From G963674505 sp964575975 (GTDB lineage: Bacteria > Desulfobacterota > Desulfobacteria > Desulfobacterales > SKZT01): DNA of 21,091 nucleotides. Where the stretch lies: assembly GCA_964575975.1 (NCBI GenBank), contig CAZNTU010000092.1, positions 1-21,091 of the forward strand, written 5' to 3'. The translations under genes were made by a program, and so were the position numbers. Shown here piece after piece: positions 8,129 to 16,213 of the stretch. Below the pieces are notes generated by a model. That model ran no database searches, was not told the origin of the DNA, and worked only from the letters and a program-made list of their open reading frames with translations. The first letter of the stretch is position 1. Each line of letters starts with the position of its first letter.

Positions 8129-9646
8129 TCACCTGATCGATTCGCAAGTTTCGCCGCCTTCCGGGAGTTCCAGAAGAAAGGTGGTCCCCTCCGGGCCGGT
8201 TTCCTTGACGGAAACCCGCCCGTTGTTTTTCTTGACAATGCCATAGGTCGTGCTCAATCCAAGGCCGGTGCCCATTCCGGGCGATTTTGTAGTAAAGAAC
8301 GGGTCGAAAATTTTGGGTACCAGTTCGGGCGAAATTCCGGTGCCGGTATCCTGGACCTCGAGGCAGGCGATAGCGCCGGTTTTATCCAGGTAGGTGCGGA
8401 ATGTAAGCTCGCCTTGGTTTTCCATCGCGTCCAAGGCGTTCATGATAAGGTTGATGACTGCCTGGTTCAGCTGGTTTTTATCGGCGACGATCGGAATCGG
8501 GTAGTCCGCAAGCTCTCTGACCAGTTTTATATTCATTAAAAATTTCCGGTCCCGGATCAGGGACAGGCTCCCCTCCACCAGGGAGTTCAATTCGAACCGT
8601 TCCTGGGACAACGGTTTCTGCCTGCTGTAGGCCAAGAGATTTTTCACGATATCCATGCAACGGTTGGCGTCTTCCAGGATGTACTCTATATTTTCTTTCA
8701 GAGCATGGCCCTTCTCCAGTTTTTCCATCATCATGTTGCCGTAGAGAAGGATGCCCGTCAACGGGTTGTTGATTTCATGAGCGACGCCCGCCGCCAGCCG
8801 GCCCAAAGAGGCCAGCTTCTCCGACTGTACGACCTGCGCCTGGGCTTCCTGGAGCTTCTTTTCAATGGCCAGTTTTTCCCGCAAATCGTTAAAGATTCCC
8901 ATGGAGGCAACTTCACGGTCGCCCTCGTAGATAATCGCGGCGGTCATTTCAGCGGGAATTTCCTCCCCCGTTTTCCTGACGATGCTGACTTTGGTTATGG
9001 GAAGCTTTCCTTTTTCCCCGTAGTTTTCATCCCGAAGTTTAGCCAGGATTTCCCTGGCGACGCCCTTGGGATAGAAATCCTCGATATTGACCTCTTGGGA
9101 GTCGTCGAAAGAATAGCCGAAAAGATCGATGGCGGCCTGATTCATCAGGATTACTTTCCTTTCTTCCCGGTCGGCGGCGACGATCGCGCTGGGGGAACTC
9201 TGAATGACCTTGGCGATCAATTCCCGGGTACCGCTGAGTTCCATTTCCATGTTTTTGAAACGGGTAATGTCCCGGACGCTTTCCATTACGTAGAGGATAT
9301 TGCCGTCCTTGTCCGTTATCGGTGAAAAAAGGCGGTCTTCCCAGCAGATTTCTCCGTTTTCCGCAATGATTTTCCTAAGCACGGAGCGGCTTTTGCCGTC
9401 TTTTAACAGGATGAAAAGCGGGCAATTGTCGTCGGAGCAGGAAAACCGCTCGTTTTGAAAGTAACGGCCGAAAAGTTCCTTGCAGGTTTTGCCTACTACT
9501 TGATCGCGAGACAAACCGGTGTTGTCGAGGAAAATTTGATTGGCGGAAACAACTTCCCTGTCGGGACGCAAAATAAGGGTGGGATAAGGCAGGGAATCGA
9601 AAACTCTGATACGCCAGTCGGCTTCTTTTAGCATCTCGGGTTTCAT
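8129..9646 (-). CDS. PAS-PAS sensor histidine kinase with Cys-bearing first PAS
   Basis: ATG 9646 (MKPEMLKEADW) lies 6 bases after GGAAGGA and overlaps the TGA of the preceding ACT gene; ATG 9649 and 9664 are alternatives. The 505-residue protein has a PAS domain at about 10-130 with C55, C70 and C75 (FSCSDDNCPLF), a second PAS at about 140-260, a short coiled coil, H290 in AGVAHEINNPLTG, the N box NLIMNALDAM, DTGTGIS and GTGLGLS. No transmembrane segment is present, so it senses a cytoplasmic signal. The C-x14-C-x4-C-P cluster resembles that of two other sensors in this window and may bind a metal, an Fe-S cluster or a thiol redox signal; this is inference. Confidence 0.94.
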   Translation of the reverse strand: MKPEMLKEADWRIRVFDSLPYPTLILRPDREVVSANQIFLDNTGLSRDQVVGKTCKELFGRYFQNERFSCSDDNCPLFILLKDGKSRSVLRKIIAENGEICWEDRLFSPITDKDGNILYVMESVRDITRFKNMEMELSGTRELIAKVIQSSPSAIVAADREERKVILMNQAAIDLFGYSFDDSQEVNIEDFYPKGVAREILAKLRDENYGEKGKLPITKVSIVRKTGEEIPAEMTAAIIYEGDREVASMGIFNDLREKLAIEKKLQEAQAQVVQSEKLASLGRLAAGVAHEINNPLTGILLYGNMMMEKLEKGHALKENIEYILEDANRCMDIVKNLLAYSRQKPLSQERFELNSLVEGSLSLIRDRKFLMNIKLVRELADYPIPIVADKNQLNQAVINLIMNALDAMENQGELTFRTYLDKTGAIACLEVQDTGTGISPELVPKIFDPFFTTKSPGMGTGLGLSTTYGIVKKNNGRVSVKETGPEGTTFLLELPEGGETCESIR

Positions 9647-10166
9647 CATGGGTCCTTCCGCCATCGAGGCACTGCGAATTTCTCCGACAGAAGCGTGACC
9701 GCTGTCGCGGCATTGTTTTCGGCTACGACAATGAATATGCTGGCTCCCGAACAACCCGAAGCCAGAATGGAGAGCCCGTTTTCGACAAGAGGGGAAAAAG
9801 CCGCGTCGGCTATGCCGTAGCGGTCCCCGTAATGGGGCCCTGGAAATAGATCAACTCGACGGGGATTTGTATCTGTAGCGAGACCGAAGGTTCCTTTTTC
9901 AGCAATTTTTCAGTCATGGAATCGATCAGATCGCTCGTGCAGCCTTCTAAGAGAAGGCTCAGCCGCATTTGCCTGCCGTCGAAGAGATGGCCGACAACCA
10001 TGGTAAAACCGCCTCCTACCCCGGCGTTGTCCAATTCCCGAATCTTGGCGCCCAGGGTCGTCGCCTGGTCCGCCGGAAACGAGAGCTTCACTAGGGACAA
10101 ACCGGTCTTTACCGAAAAACCGTATGTTTTAATGATCGGTTCCCAATAGACCGCAATGATTTCCAA
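9646..10166 (-). pseudogene. Tandem ACT-domain protein (aspartokinase-regulatory-like), frameshifted
   Basis: The frame from 10166 (MEIIAVYWEPIIKTYGF) runs to LIYFQGPITGTATA and TAG 9810. If one base is added in the C4 run of GGGCCCCATTAC (about 9834-9840), it continues as FQGPHYGDRYGIADAAF, then SGCSGASIFIVV, to TGA 9648-9646, giving 173 residues, nearly the 175 of its upstream paralogue. The C-terminal part matches the ACT domain that ends aspartate kinases (QGPHYGDRYGIA..A). There is no kinase domain. The repaired stop overlaps the start of the PAS kinase, which supports the repair. The role is probably amino-acid or other small-ligand sensing for the adjacent kinases. It may be a sequencing error or a real break. 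Confidence 0.8.
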
Positions 10167-10225
10167 TTTGATTCCTCTTTTCCTGGTTTTTTGCTTCTCC
10201 GTGATTTTCGTACTCCCCGTGCGAC

Positions 10226-10753
10226 TTATAACTGTTTGATCCTGAACTCCGGGCGAAACGGGGCATGATTCGGCGGAAGGTTCATCACCTCGCCCAAAAT
10301 GTCCACGGCGCGGTTCAAAAGCCTATAGTCCGTACTCAATGTCAAAGCCGATATGGATGTCCCTATCGCGTAAACGGGAATCCCGGCTTTGCCCAATTCG
10401 GACATGACCAGTCCGAGCAGCTTCAGGTTACAACGGTGGGGGTAGAGTGTCAACGTTCCTACATGAGGTAAGATTTCAATGTCTTGTCGCATGTCCGCAG
10501 CTTGTTCGAGCAATTTTTTTACCAGATCGAAATATTCGGTTTCCACGCAGCAGCAACTGATTTTCCCCTCTTCAAGGGTTCCGGTGCAAAGAAACGAAAT
10601 GTTGACCCGGTTTTCCGCCAGCAGGCGAAAAAAATCGGAACCGGCAACGGTCTCGCTCGTGTGTTTTACCCAGTTGAACTGGACCAGTTCGTTGCTAAGC
10701 TTGATACCGCTGATATGTATGTCGGCTTTGGGGTTTGGGCAATTTTCGGCCAT
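10226..10753 (-). CDS. Tandem ACT-domain protein (aspartokinase-regulatory-like)
   Basis: This 175-residue soluble protein carries two ACT-like halves. The first is SGIKLSNELVQFNWVKH through LAENRVNISFLCTGT, and the second is VGTLTLYPHRCNL followed by GLVMSELGKAGIPVYAIGTS and an alpha helix. Such repeats form the allosteric part of aspartate kinases, but no catalytic domain is present. It is a paralogue of the next gene (9646-10166) and heads an operon that continues into three kinases, so I infer a ligand-sensing partner of the signalling proteins. The Shine-Dalgarno is weak (GGCGG). An unusual CCC triplet (SCCCVETE) occurs in the first half. Its true ligand is unknown. Confidence 0.8.
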   Translation of the reverse strand: MAENCPNPKADIHISGIKLSNELVQFNWVKHTSETVAGSDFFRLLAENRVNISFLCTGTLEEGKISCCCVETEYFDLVKKLLEQAADMRQDIEILPHVGTLTLYPHRCNLKLLGLVMSELGKAGIPVYAIGTSISALTLSTDYRLLNRAVDILGEVMNLPPNHAPFRPEFRIKQL

Positions 10754-10766
10754 TGGTAACCGCCAA

Positions 10767-10822
10767 TTCGGTGATTGGTTATTAGTTATAAGTTATTCGG
10801 TGTTGGTTATTCGTTGATTCGG
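10767..10822. repeat. Low-complexity GTTATT-type intergenic repeat
   Basis: Imperfect units of GGTTATT/AGTTAT/TTCG follow one another (ggtgattggttattagttat..., ggtgttggttattcgttg). They form an AT-rich patch upstream of the ACT operon in otherwise GC-rich DNA. This resembles the degenerate short-unit repeats found between genes in some bacterial genomes. It may contain the operon promoter, but no clear -35/-10 pair can be assigned. Confidence 0.5.
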
Positions 10823-10873
10823 TGCCGTCGGTTGCGGGGACAGGCTTTTATTTGCATTTAAGCTCAAGGACAC

Positions 10874-10923
10874 CGAGAACGCAAAGACATTGTCAAGTCT
10901 TTTCGGCAGTCCCTGCGTTCTCG
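10874..10923. repeat. 10-bp inverted repeat in intergenic DNA
   Basis: CGAGAACGCA (10874-10883) is the exact reverse complement of TGCGTTCTCG (10914-10923), separated by 30 nt. It lies between the metabolic operon's last gene and the ACT operon start. The left arm sits in ACACCGAGAACGCAAAGAC, which resembles a widespread intergenic low-complexity repeat type. Function is unknown. Confidence 0.5.
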
Positions 10924-10965
10924 CGCGCCTTCCCGCGACATCGGGAGAATCGTCGGTCGAAACAG

Positions 10966-10992
10966 CCTGGAGTACTCAGGGAATACTCCAGG
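10966..10992 (-). terminator. Candidate terminator hairpin after the response regulator
   Basis: CCTGGAGTA (10966-10974) and TACTCCAGG (10984-10992) form a perfect 9-bp stem with a 9-nt loop, starting 12 bases after the stop of the single-domain regulator. A further CTGGAGTA overlaps that stop codon, so an alternative fold is possible. The downstream T content is low (GGCTGTTTC), so termination is plausible but not certain. Confidence 0.45.
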
Positions 10993-11004
10993 ATTATCCC
11001 GAGG

Positions 11005-11391
11005 CTACTCCAGATTGTCCTTGACGATATCCATGAGCTTGTCCAAATCGATGGGCTTGGGAATGTAATCGTCGGCCATAGTCGTTTTGCCGTCCATGTG
11101 GGTGTAGTTGGTCGAGGTGACCGAATCGGCCACGGCGGTGAGCAGGACCACGATGATATCCTTGTACTCGCCCGACTTTTTCAACTCGTCGCAGAGTTCG
11201 TACCCGTTTTTCCTGGGCATCATGACATCGAGGATAATCAGGGCCGGACGTTCCTCCTTGATTTTGTCCCACGCCTCGATCCCGTCGTATGCTTTGACCA
11301 CCGAGAAGTTGTTGCTTTCCAGTTTCATGGAAACCGATTCCACCAAGTCCGGGTCGTCGTCCACGACCATTATCAATTGCTTGTCGTTCAT
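11005..11391 (-). CDS. Single-domain (REC-only) response regulator
   Basis: This 128-residue protein consists only of a receiver. It has the acidic pair D11-D12 (MVVDDDPD), the phosphoacceptor in LIILDVMMPRKNG, the Thr of LLTAV and the Lys of IPKPID. Between that Thr and Lys the usual short helix-loop is replaced by a longer stretch (DSVTSTNYTHMDGKTTMADD). There is no output domain. AAAGGAG precedes the ATG. It begins 52 bases after metF on the same strand and is probably the last gene of the metabolic operon. It may shuttle phosphate or bind a partner protein; which kinase it serves cannot be read from the sequence. Confidence 0.9.
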   Translation of the reverse strand: MNDKQLIMVVDDDPDLVESVSMKLESNNFSVVKAYDGIEAWDKIKEERPALIILDVMMPRKNGYELCDELKKSGEYKDIIVVLLTAVADSVTSTNYTHMDGKTTMADDYIPKPIDLDKLMDIVKDNLE

Positions 11392-11443
11392 TCTGCTTCT
11401 CCTTTTACAAAATGTTGGATTCGATATTTGTTTTTTTCGAAGG

Positions 11444-12370
11444 CTACGCCACCGAAGGCCTGGGAAGGAGCCCTGCTCTTTCCACGATCTCCGGGACTTT
11501 GTTTTCCCACTCGATGGCCATGATATGGAACCCGGCCACGCCTTTTACTTCCTTCAGGCGCTGGATGCTTTCCACGCAGATGTCGATCCCCTCTTCCGGC
11601 TGCTTTTCCTTGGGCACGCCGGCCATCCGTTTGACTACCTCGTCGGGAACGTCCATGCCCGGAACCTTGTTTTTCATGTACCGGGCCATGCCCGCGGACT
11701 TCATGGGCGTGATACCGGCCAGTATGTAGCATTTTTCATGGAGCCCCCTGTCGCGCACCCCTTCCATCCAGCGTTCGAACTTGTCCAGGTTGTAAATGCA
11801 TTGCGTCTGGATGAAATCGACGCCGGCCGCGCATTTCTTTGCCAGTCTTGCCACGCGAAGTTCGAACGGGTCCGCGAAGGGGTTGGCGGCGGCGCCTATG
11901 AAGAATTTCGGAGGGTCCTCGATGTCCGCGCCGCCCTGGAATTTTCCTTCGTCGCGCATTTTCCTGACCATCTGGACGAACTGAACGGAATCGATATCGT
12001 GAACGTTGGCCGCCATGGGATGGTCGCCAAAGTGGGGATGGTCCCCGGACAAACAGAGCATGGTATCGATGCCGTGGGAATATGCTCCTAGAAGATCGGC
12101 TTGCATGGCAAGACGGTTTCTGTCCCGGGTGACCATTTGCAGCACGGGATTCAATCCCGCCTGTTTCAAATGAACGCAGGCCGCGAAGCTGGACAGGCGC
12201 ACCATGGCAGTCTGGTTGTCGGTGACGTTTACGGCATCGACGATTCCCTTGAGCAATTCGCCCTTTTCCTTGATTTTTTCCGCGCTGGTCCCCCTGGGAG
12301 GGCCGCATTCCGAAGTAACCGCCAGATGACCCGCCGCTAAAACTTTTTCCAATACGCTTTCGGTTTTCAT
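11444..12370 (-). CDS. metF: 5,10-methylenetetrahydrofolate reductase
   Basis: The protein has 308 residues from ATG 12370 (MKTESVLEKVLAAGHLAV). That start overlaps the metV stop as ATGA, so translation is probably coupled. It is a full-length MetF TIM barrel with the catalytic-type Glu at 21 (TSECGPPRG), VTDNQTAMVR, the folate/FAD-region TRDRNRLAMQADLLGAYS, CLSGDHP, FFIGAAANPF and the late strand GITPMKSAGMARYM. It reduces methylene-THF to methyl-THF in the Wood-Ljungdahl pathway. In acetogens of the Moorella type it works in complex with MetV, HdrABC and MvhD, and the same genes precede it here. A longer upstream frame exists but lies within metV and is not used. Confidence 0.95.
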   Translation of the reverse strand: MKTESVLEKVLAAGHLAVTSECGPPRGTSAEKIKEKGELLKGIVDAVNVTDNQTAMVRLSSFAACVHLKQAGLNPVLQMVTRDRNRLAMQADLLGAYSHGIDTMLCLSGDHPHFGDHPMAANVHDIDSVQFVQMVRKMRDEGKFQGGADIEDPPKFFIGAAANPFADPFELRVARLAKKCAAGVDFIQTQCIYNLDKFERWMEGVRDRGLHEKCYILAGITPMKSAGMARYMKNKVPGMDVPDEVVKRMAGVPKEKQPEEGIDICVESIQRLKEVKGVAGFHIMAIEWENKVPEIVERAGLLPRPSVA

Positions 12371-13035
12371 GCTGCCAAATCCTCTCTTATAATCTTTCGT
12401 GGTCCGCCGCCGCCGGCTGTTCGCCAATCCTTGGCCGGCACGATGTCTTCGAATCGCTTTTCCACTCCCAACGCCTTGAGCCTGTCCCAGATCAGTTGCC
12501 AGACGCAATCGACATCGGGGCTGATTTCGCACTTGCCGTTGGTGGAGCCGCCGCAAGGGCCGTTCATCAGATGCTTGGAGCACCTGGCGATGGGGCAGAT
12601 GCCACCGGTTACCCCCAAAAGACAGTCTCCGCAGCCCTGGCATCTTTCGACCCAAACGCCCTGCCGTTCCGACGCCCCCATGAATTTGGTGTTCACGGCG
12701 GGAAAAACGGGCTTGTCCTTGAATCTCCGCGCAACCTCCTGGACACCGCAGCCGCAGGCCATGGACATGACGGCCTGCACCCCGTCGATATGGGGGACCA
12801 GCTCTTCGACATATTCGGGATCGCACTGTCTTTCCAGTGTGAGTTCCTTGATTTCGATGTTTTTACCGGTTTTCAGAAAGGCCATATGAAGCGACGAAGC
12901 CAAAAGTCCGACTTCCTTTCGCCCGCCAGCCGCGCACACCGTCACGCACTCGTTGCACCCCACAAGAAGTATGCGGTCGAACGGGCGGACGTACTCGATT
13001 AATTCCTCTAAAGGTTTTCTCTCGGCGGTGATCAT
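12367..13035 (-). CDS. metV: MetV, methylenetetrahydrofolate reductase C-terminal/Fe-S partner
   Basis: The protein has 222 residues, with ATG 13035 after AAGGAGAG. The N-terminal half has LLVGCNECVTVCAAGG and SMACGCGVQEVA. The C-terminal half has the cysteine-dense ERCQGCGDCLLGVTGGICP, then CSKHLMNGPCGGSTNGKCE and DCVWQLIWDRL. This is the MetV (MTHFR_C) pattern, which binds Fe-S and zinc in the partner subunit of acetogenic-type MetF. Placement between mvhD and metF, with an ATGA overlap into metF, is the arrangement expected for a MetVF-Hdr-MvhD complex. It is intact. Confidence 0.93.
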   Translation of the reverse strand: MITAERKPLEELIEYVRPFDRILLVGCNECVTVCAAGGRKEVGLLASSLHMAFLKTGKNIEIKELTLERQCDPEYVEELVPHIDGVQAVMSMACGCGVQEVARRFKDKPVFPAVNTKFMGASERQGVWVERCQGCGDCLLGVTGGICPIARCSKHLMNGPCGGSTNGKCEISPDVDCVWQLIWDRLKALGVEKRFEDIVPAKDWRTAGGGGPRKIIREDLAA

Positions 13036-13075
13036 GATTGTTTACTCTCCTTCGTATGGATATATCGTCATATCC

Positions 13076-13522
13076 TCAGCCCGCTTTTCGCATCCCATCG
13101 GAAAAGCCGGAGTTGAAATTGATGGGACTGGGACCCAGTTCGCGAATTTTTTCCGTGATTTCCTTGGCCTTTTCGGCGAAACGATCCCCCATTCCGGCGG
13201 ATACCATCACCATTTCGAGGCGCTCCCCGCCGATTCCGATCTCGTCCAGAAGCTTTTGGACATACGATACGCGATTGGCGGCTCGGACGTTTCCGGTCTT
13301 GAAATGGCAGTCTCCCTCCAGGCATCCGGCGACAACAACCCCGTCCGCCCCTTTTTCAAAGGCCTTGAGCATGTGGATGGCGTCCACCTTTCCCGAACAG
13401 GGGACCCGGATGATCTTCACGTTCGCCGGGTAGCAGAGCCGCTGGCTTCCCGCCATGTCCGCAGCCGTGTACGCGCAATAGTGGCAGCAAAAAGCCACGA
13501 TTATCGGTTCGAAATTTTTCAT
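13076..13522 (-). CDS. mvhD: MvhD/FlpD-type [2Fe-2S] electron-transfer subunit
   Basis: The protein has 148 residues. Its ATG shares one base with the hdrA stop (TGATG). It carries the family features IVAFCCHYCAYTAADMAG, IRVPCSGKVDAIHMLKAF and GADGVVVAGCLEGDCHF. MvhD passes electrons between an oxidoreductase module and HdrA in bifurcating complexes. In some anaerobes the N-terminal cysteine motif carries selenocysteine; here it is all Cys. Gene order hdrA-mvhD-metV-metF supports an electron path from HdrA through MvhD to the MetVF module or another donor. Confidence 0.94.
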   Translation of the reverse strand: MKNFEPIIVAFCCHYCAYTAADMAGSQRLCYPANVKIIRVPCSGKVDAIHMLKAFEKGADGVVVAGCLEGDCHFKTGNVRAANRVSYVQKLLDEIGIGGERLEMVMVSAGMGDRFAEKAKEITEKIRELGPSPINFNSGFSDGMRKAG

Positions 13523-16155
13523 CAGGCAACCTTCCTTTCAAAAATACCTTCGACTTTGGCCAGGATCTGGTCGTCCTCGAATTGCATGAGCTGAATGGCC
13601 TTGGCGGGGCATTCGGCGGCGCAAACGCCGCAACCGTGGCATTTGGCCGGATCGATTTCCGAATAGCCGTCGGCGTTGATAAACGGTATCCCGAACGGGC
13701 AGGCCCGGACGCAAATCAGGCATGCCGCGCATTTGTTGGAATCCACTTTCGCCACCGCCGCGCCCAGGTTGATCACGTCCCTGGCCAGCAGGGTTTGAGC
13801 CCGCGACGCCGTCGCCTGTGCCTGCGCAATGCTTTCCCGAATCGATTTGGGACCGTGGGCGGTTCCGGCGACATAGAACCCGGGGATCGGAAGATCGACT
13901 GGCCGCAGTTTTATATGGTCCTCCAGAAAATAGCCGTCGACGGTCCTGGGAAGCTTGAAGATCAGGGCCAAATCTTCCGTGGATTCGTCGTCGGCGACAA
14001 ACCCGGTGCTCAGCAAAAGCTTGTCGGCGACGACCGTCAGGGGCCGGTTCAACACCGGATCGACGAAGCCGACCTCGACCTGGTCCCCGGCGGCCTTCAC
14101 CACCGGCGGCGCGTCGGCTTCGTATCTTATGAACGTCACGCCTCGCTCCCGCGCCATGCGGTAGTAATCCTCCTGGAACCCGTAGGTCCGCATGTCGCGG
14201 TACAGGACGAAAATGCGGGCGTCCGGGTTGATTTCACTGATGCGCAGGGCGTTTTTGACGGCGCTCTGGCAGCATACGCGGGAGCAATTGGGATTGTCCG
14301 GGCACCGGGAACCGACGCACTGGATTATGACGACATTGTCCCAGGCTTTTACCGCATCGGGGGAATCTTCGATGAACGCGTCGGCATCCAACTGCGTCAT
14401 GACAGCGGCGTGCCGGTCCAGAAGATATTCCGATGGACGGTTCGGCAAAGCGCCGGTAGCCAGAATGGCAACACCGTGCTCGATCTGGCGGTAGAACATC
14501 CTTGGTCCCACCTGCATGCCGGTCTTGAACATGCCCGGCATCCCGGAATGATCCACCAGGATGGCTCCGGTGACAACCTGGATGTTCTCGTGGTTGTCGC
14601 ACTTTTCGATCAAGTCCTCGACGAACCCTCTTACGTCCTCGCCTTCCAGGGTTTTCCGGATTTTTCCGGCCACGCCGCCAAGCCGGGCGTCCCTTTCCAC
14701 GAGATAGACCTTGAAACCCCGGTTCGCCAAAGCCAGGGCCGATGTCATCCCGGAAATCCCCCCGCCCACCACCAGGATGCTTTTGTTCATGGGCAGGCTG
14801 TGCTCGGCCAGGGGCCGGGCTTTTTTCACGGACAGAACCGACATGCGGATCAAATGCTGCGCCTTCGCGAATGCCTGCTCGGGATTGTCGTTATGCACCC
14901 AGGTTGCCTGGTCCCGGATATNNNNNNNNNNATTGGCGATATCCAGCAGGTATTTGTTGAGGCCGGCCTTTCGGATGGTGTCCTGGAACTTGGTTTCGTG
15001 GGACCGGGGCGAACAACCGCCGATAACCACCCGGTTCAGGTTTTCCGATTCTACGACCCTCTGGATGCTTTCCATGGATTCCCGGCTGCAACCGTGGCCC
15101 ACGGCCTTTGCAACGACGACGTCGGGCAAAGTTCCCGCCCATTTGGTCAAGGCGTCCACGTCGATGACCCCGCCGATATTGTATCCGCAGTCGCACACGA
15201 AAACGCCGACACGGGGAGGCTCGCCGGCGACATCCCTTTCAGGCGGGAAGTCCTCCTCCGGAACGAAAGCCTTTTCGGGGGCGGGCAAATCCGCCGAGGC
15301 CATACACGCGGCCGCGCTCGCCTGGACCATGGTTTCCGGAATGTCCTTCGGGCTTTCGAACATGCCGCAGACGTATATTCCCGGGCGGGAGGTCGAAACG
15401 GGGCTGAAACTGGCGGTTTTGGCGAAGTTATGCTCGTTGAGCGCGATGCCCATGTTCGAAGCCAACTCCTTGACGTCCTCCTCGATCTTGAACCCTGTCG
15501 AAAGCACGACCATGTCGAATTCTTCGTTTACGAACCCGCCGTCGTCGTCGGGAGCGAAAGAGACCGAAAGGACGGTCGAACCGGGTTTCCGGATGACACT
15601 GTGGGGGCGGCAGCGAACGAAACGGACGCCGTATTCCTTTTTCGCCCGTTCCAGGTACAGCTCGTAGTCCTTGCCGCTTGTGCGCATATCCATGTAGAAG
15701 ATTGTCGTCTCGATGTCGTCGCCGAAACGTTCCTTGGTAACGATGGCTTCCTTGAGCGCGAACATGCAACACGCGCTGGAGCAGTACGAGGCCGCGCCCT
15801 TTTGAAGTCCTCGGGAGCCGACGCACTGAATCCAAGCCACTTTCCGGGGCTGTTCGCGGTCGGAGGGCCTTGCCAGGCGTCCGAAGGTCGGGCCGGAAGC
15901 CGACATGATCCGCTCGTACTCCAGACTGGTTACCACGTCGGGTTGATCCCGGTACCCGAAATTGTCCAGGGCGCTCGGGTCGAAAATCGCCGCCCCGGGC
16001 GCCAGTACGATCGAGCCGCAGGCGACCTGGTGGAGCTTTTCCTTGTCGTCGGGCAGGATTGCGCCGGCAGGACAGACTTCGACCACTTGTCGAATATCCG
16101 GGCATTTCTCCATGTCGATGGAAAACGCTTGCGGGGTGGCTTGGGGATAGCGCAT
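13522..16155 (-). CDS. hdrA: HdrA-type FAD/Fe-S electron-bifurcating subunit, N-terminus missing
   Basis: The reading frame starts at ATG 16155 (MRYPQATPQAF), but HdrA-like sequence appears to begin about 15-17 codons earlier (FVRFTPGLDHRAPTC) without a start. The order is: end of a first FAD-type domain (VTSLEYERIMSASGPT, QCVGSR, YCSSACC), an HdrA N-terminal-type domain (FVCDCGYNIGG, GGCSPRSHE), a second FAD domain (VVGGGISGMTSALALA, QCVGSR, CSRVCC) and two [4Fe-4S] ferredoxin motifs (CAACLICVRACP, CHGCGVCAAECP). In the large Desulfobacterota HdrA there should be roughly 130 more N-terminal residues with a first GGG.G FAD motif; they are absent here. A 10-N gap falls at codons 409-412. The protein should split electrons between two carriers. 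Confidence 0.9.
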   Translation of the reverse strand: MRYPQATPQAFSIDMEKCPDIRQVVEVCPAGAILPDDKEKLHQVACGSIVLAPGAAIFDPSALDNFGYRDQPDVVTSLEYERIMSASGPTFGRLARPSDREQPRKVAWIQCVGSRGLQKGAASYCSSACCMFALKEAIVTKERFGDDIETTIFYMDMRTSGKDYELYLERAKKEYGVRFVRCRPHSVIRKPGSTVLSVSFAPDDDGGFVNEEFDMVVLSTGFKIEEDVKELASNMGIALNEHNFAKTASFSPVSTSRPGIYVCGMFESPKDIPETMVQASAAACMASADLPAPEKAFVPEEDFPPERDVAGEPPRVGVFVCDCGYNIGGVIDVDALTKWAGTLPDVVVAKAVGHGCSRESMESIQRVVESENLNRVVIGGCSPRSHETKFQDTIRKAGLNKYLLDIANXXXXIRDQATWVHNDNPEQAFAKAQHLIRMSVLSVKKARPLAEHSLPMNKSILVVGGGISGMTSALALANRGFKVYLVERDARLGGVAGKIRKTLEGEDVRGFVEDLIEKCDNHENIQVVTGAILVDHSGMPGMFKTGMQVGPRMFYRQIEHGVAILATGALPNRPSEYLLDRHAAVMTQLDADAFIEDSPDAVKAWDNVVIIQCVGSRCPDNPNCSRVCCQSAVKNALRISEINPDARIFVLYRDMRTYGFQEDYYRMARERGVTFIRYEADAPPVVKAAGDQVEVGFVDPVLNRPLTVVADKLLLSTGFVADDESTEDLALIFKLPRTVDGYFLEDHIKLRPVDLPIPGFYVAGTAHGPKSIRESIAQAQATASRAQTLLARDVINLGAAVAKVDSNKCAACLICVRACPFGIPFINADGYSEIDPAKCHGCGVCAAECPAKAIQLMQFEDDQILAKVEGIFERKVA
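14922..14931. other. Assembly gap (10 N) inside hdrA
   Basis: Ten N interrupt hdrA. On the coding strand the left side ends GATATCGCCAAT and the right side resumes ATATCCGGGACCAG. Overlapping the shared AT gives GATATCGCCAATATCCGG, encoding DIANIRDQ, the motif expected without interruption in HdrA. The gap is therefore probably artificial and the true sequence 12 bases shorter. Confidence 0.9.
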
Positions 16156-16213
16156 GCAAGTGGGCGCCCGGTGATCCAGTCCCGGCGTGAACCGTACGAA
16201 TTCCGGGAATTTT

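Noticed and set aside
12371..12826. Extending metF upstream to a 460-codon frame.
   Set aside because: The extra part lies inside metV in another frame; the ATGA start at 12370 fits MetF's N-terminus.
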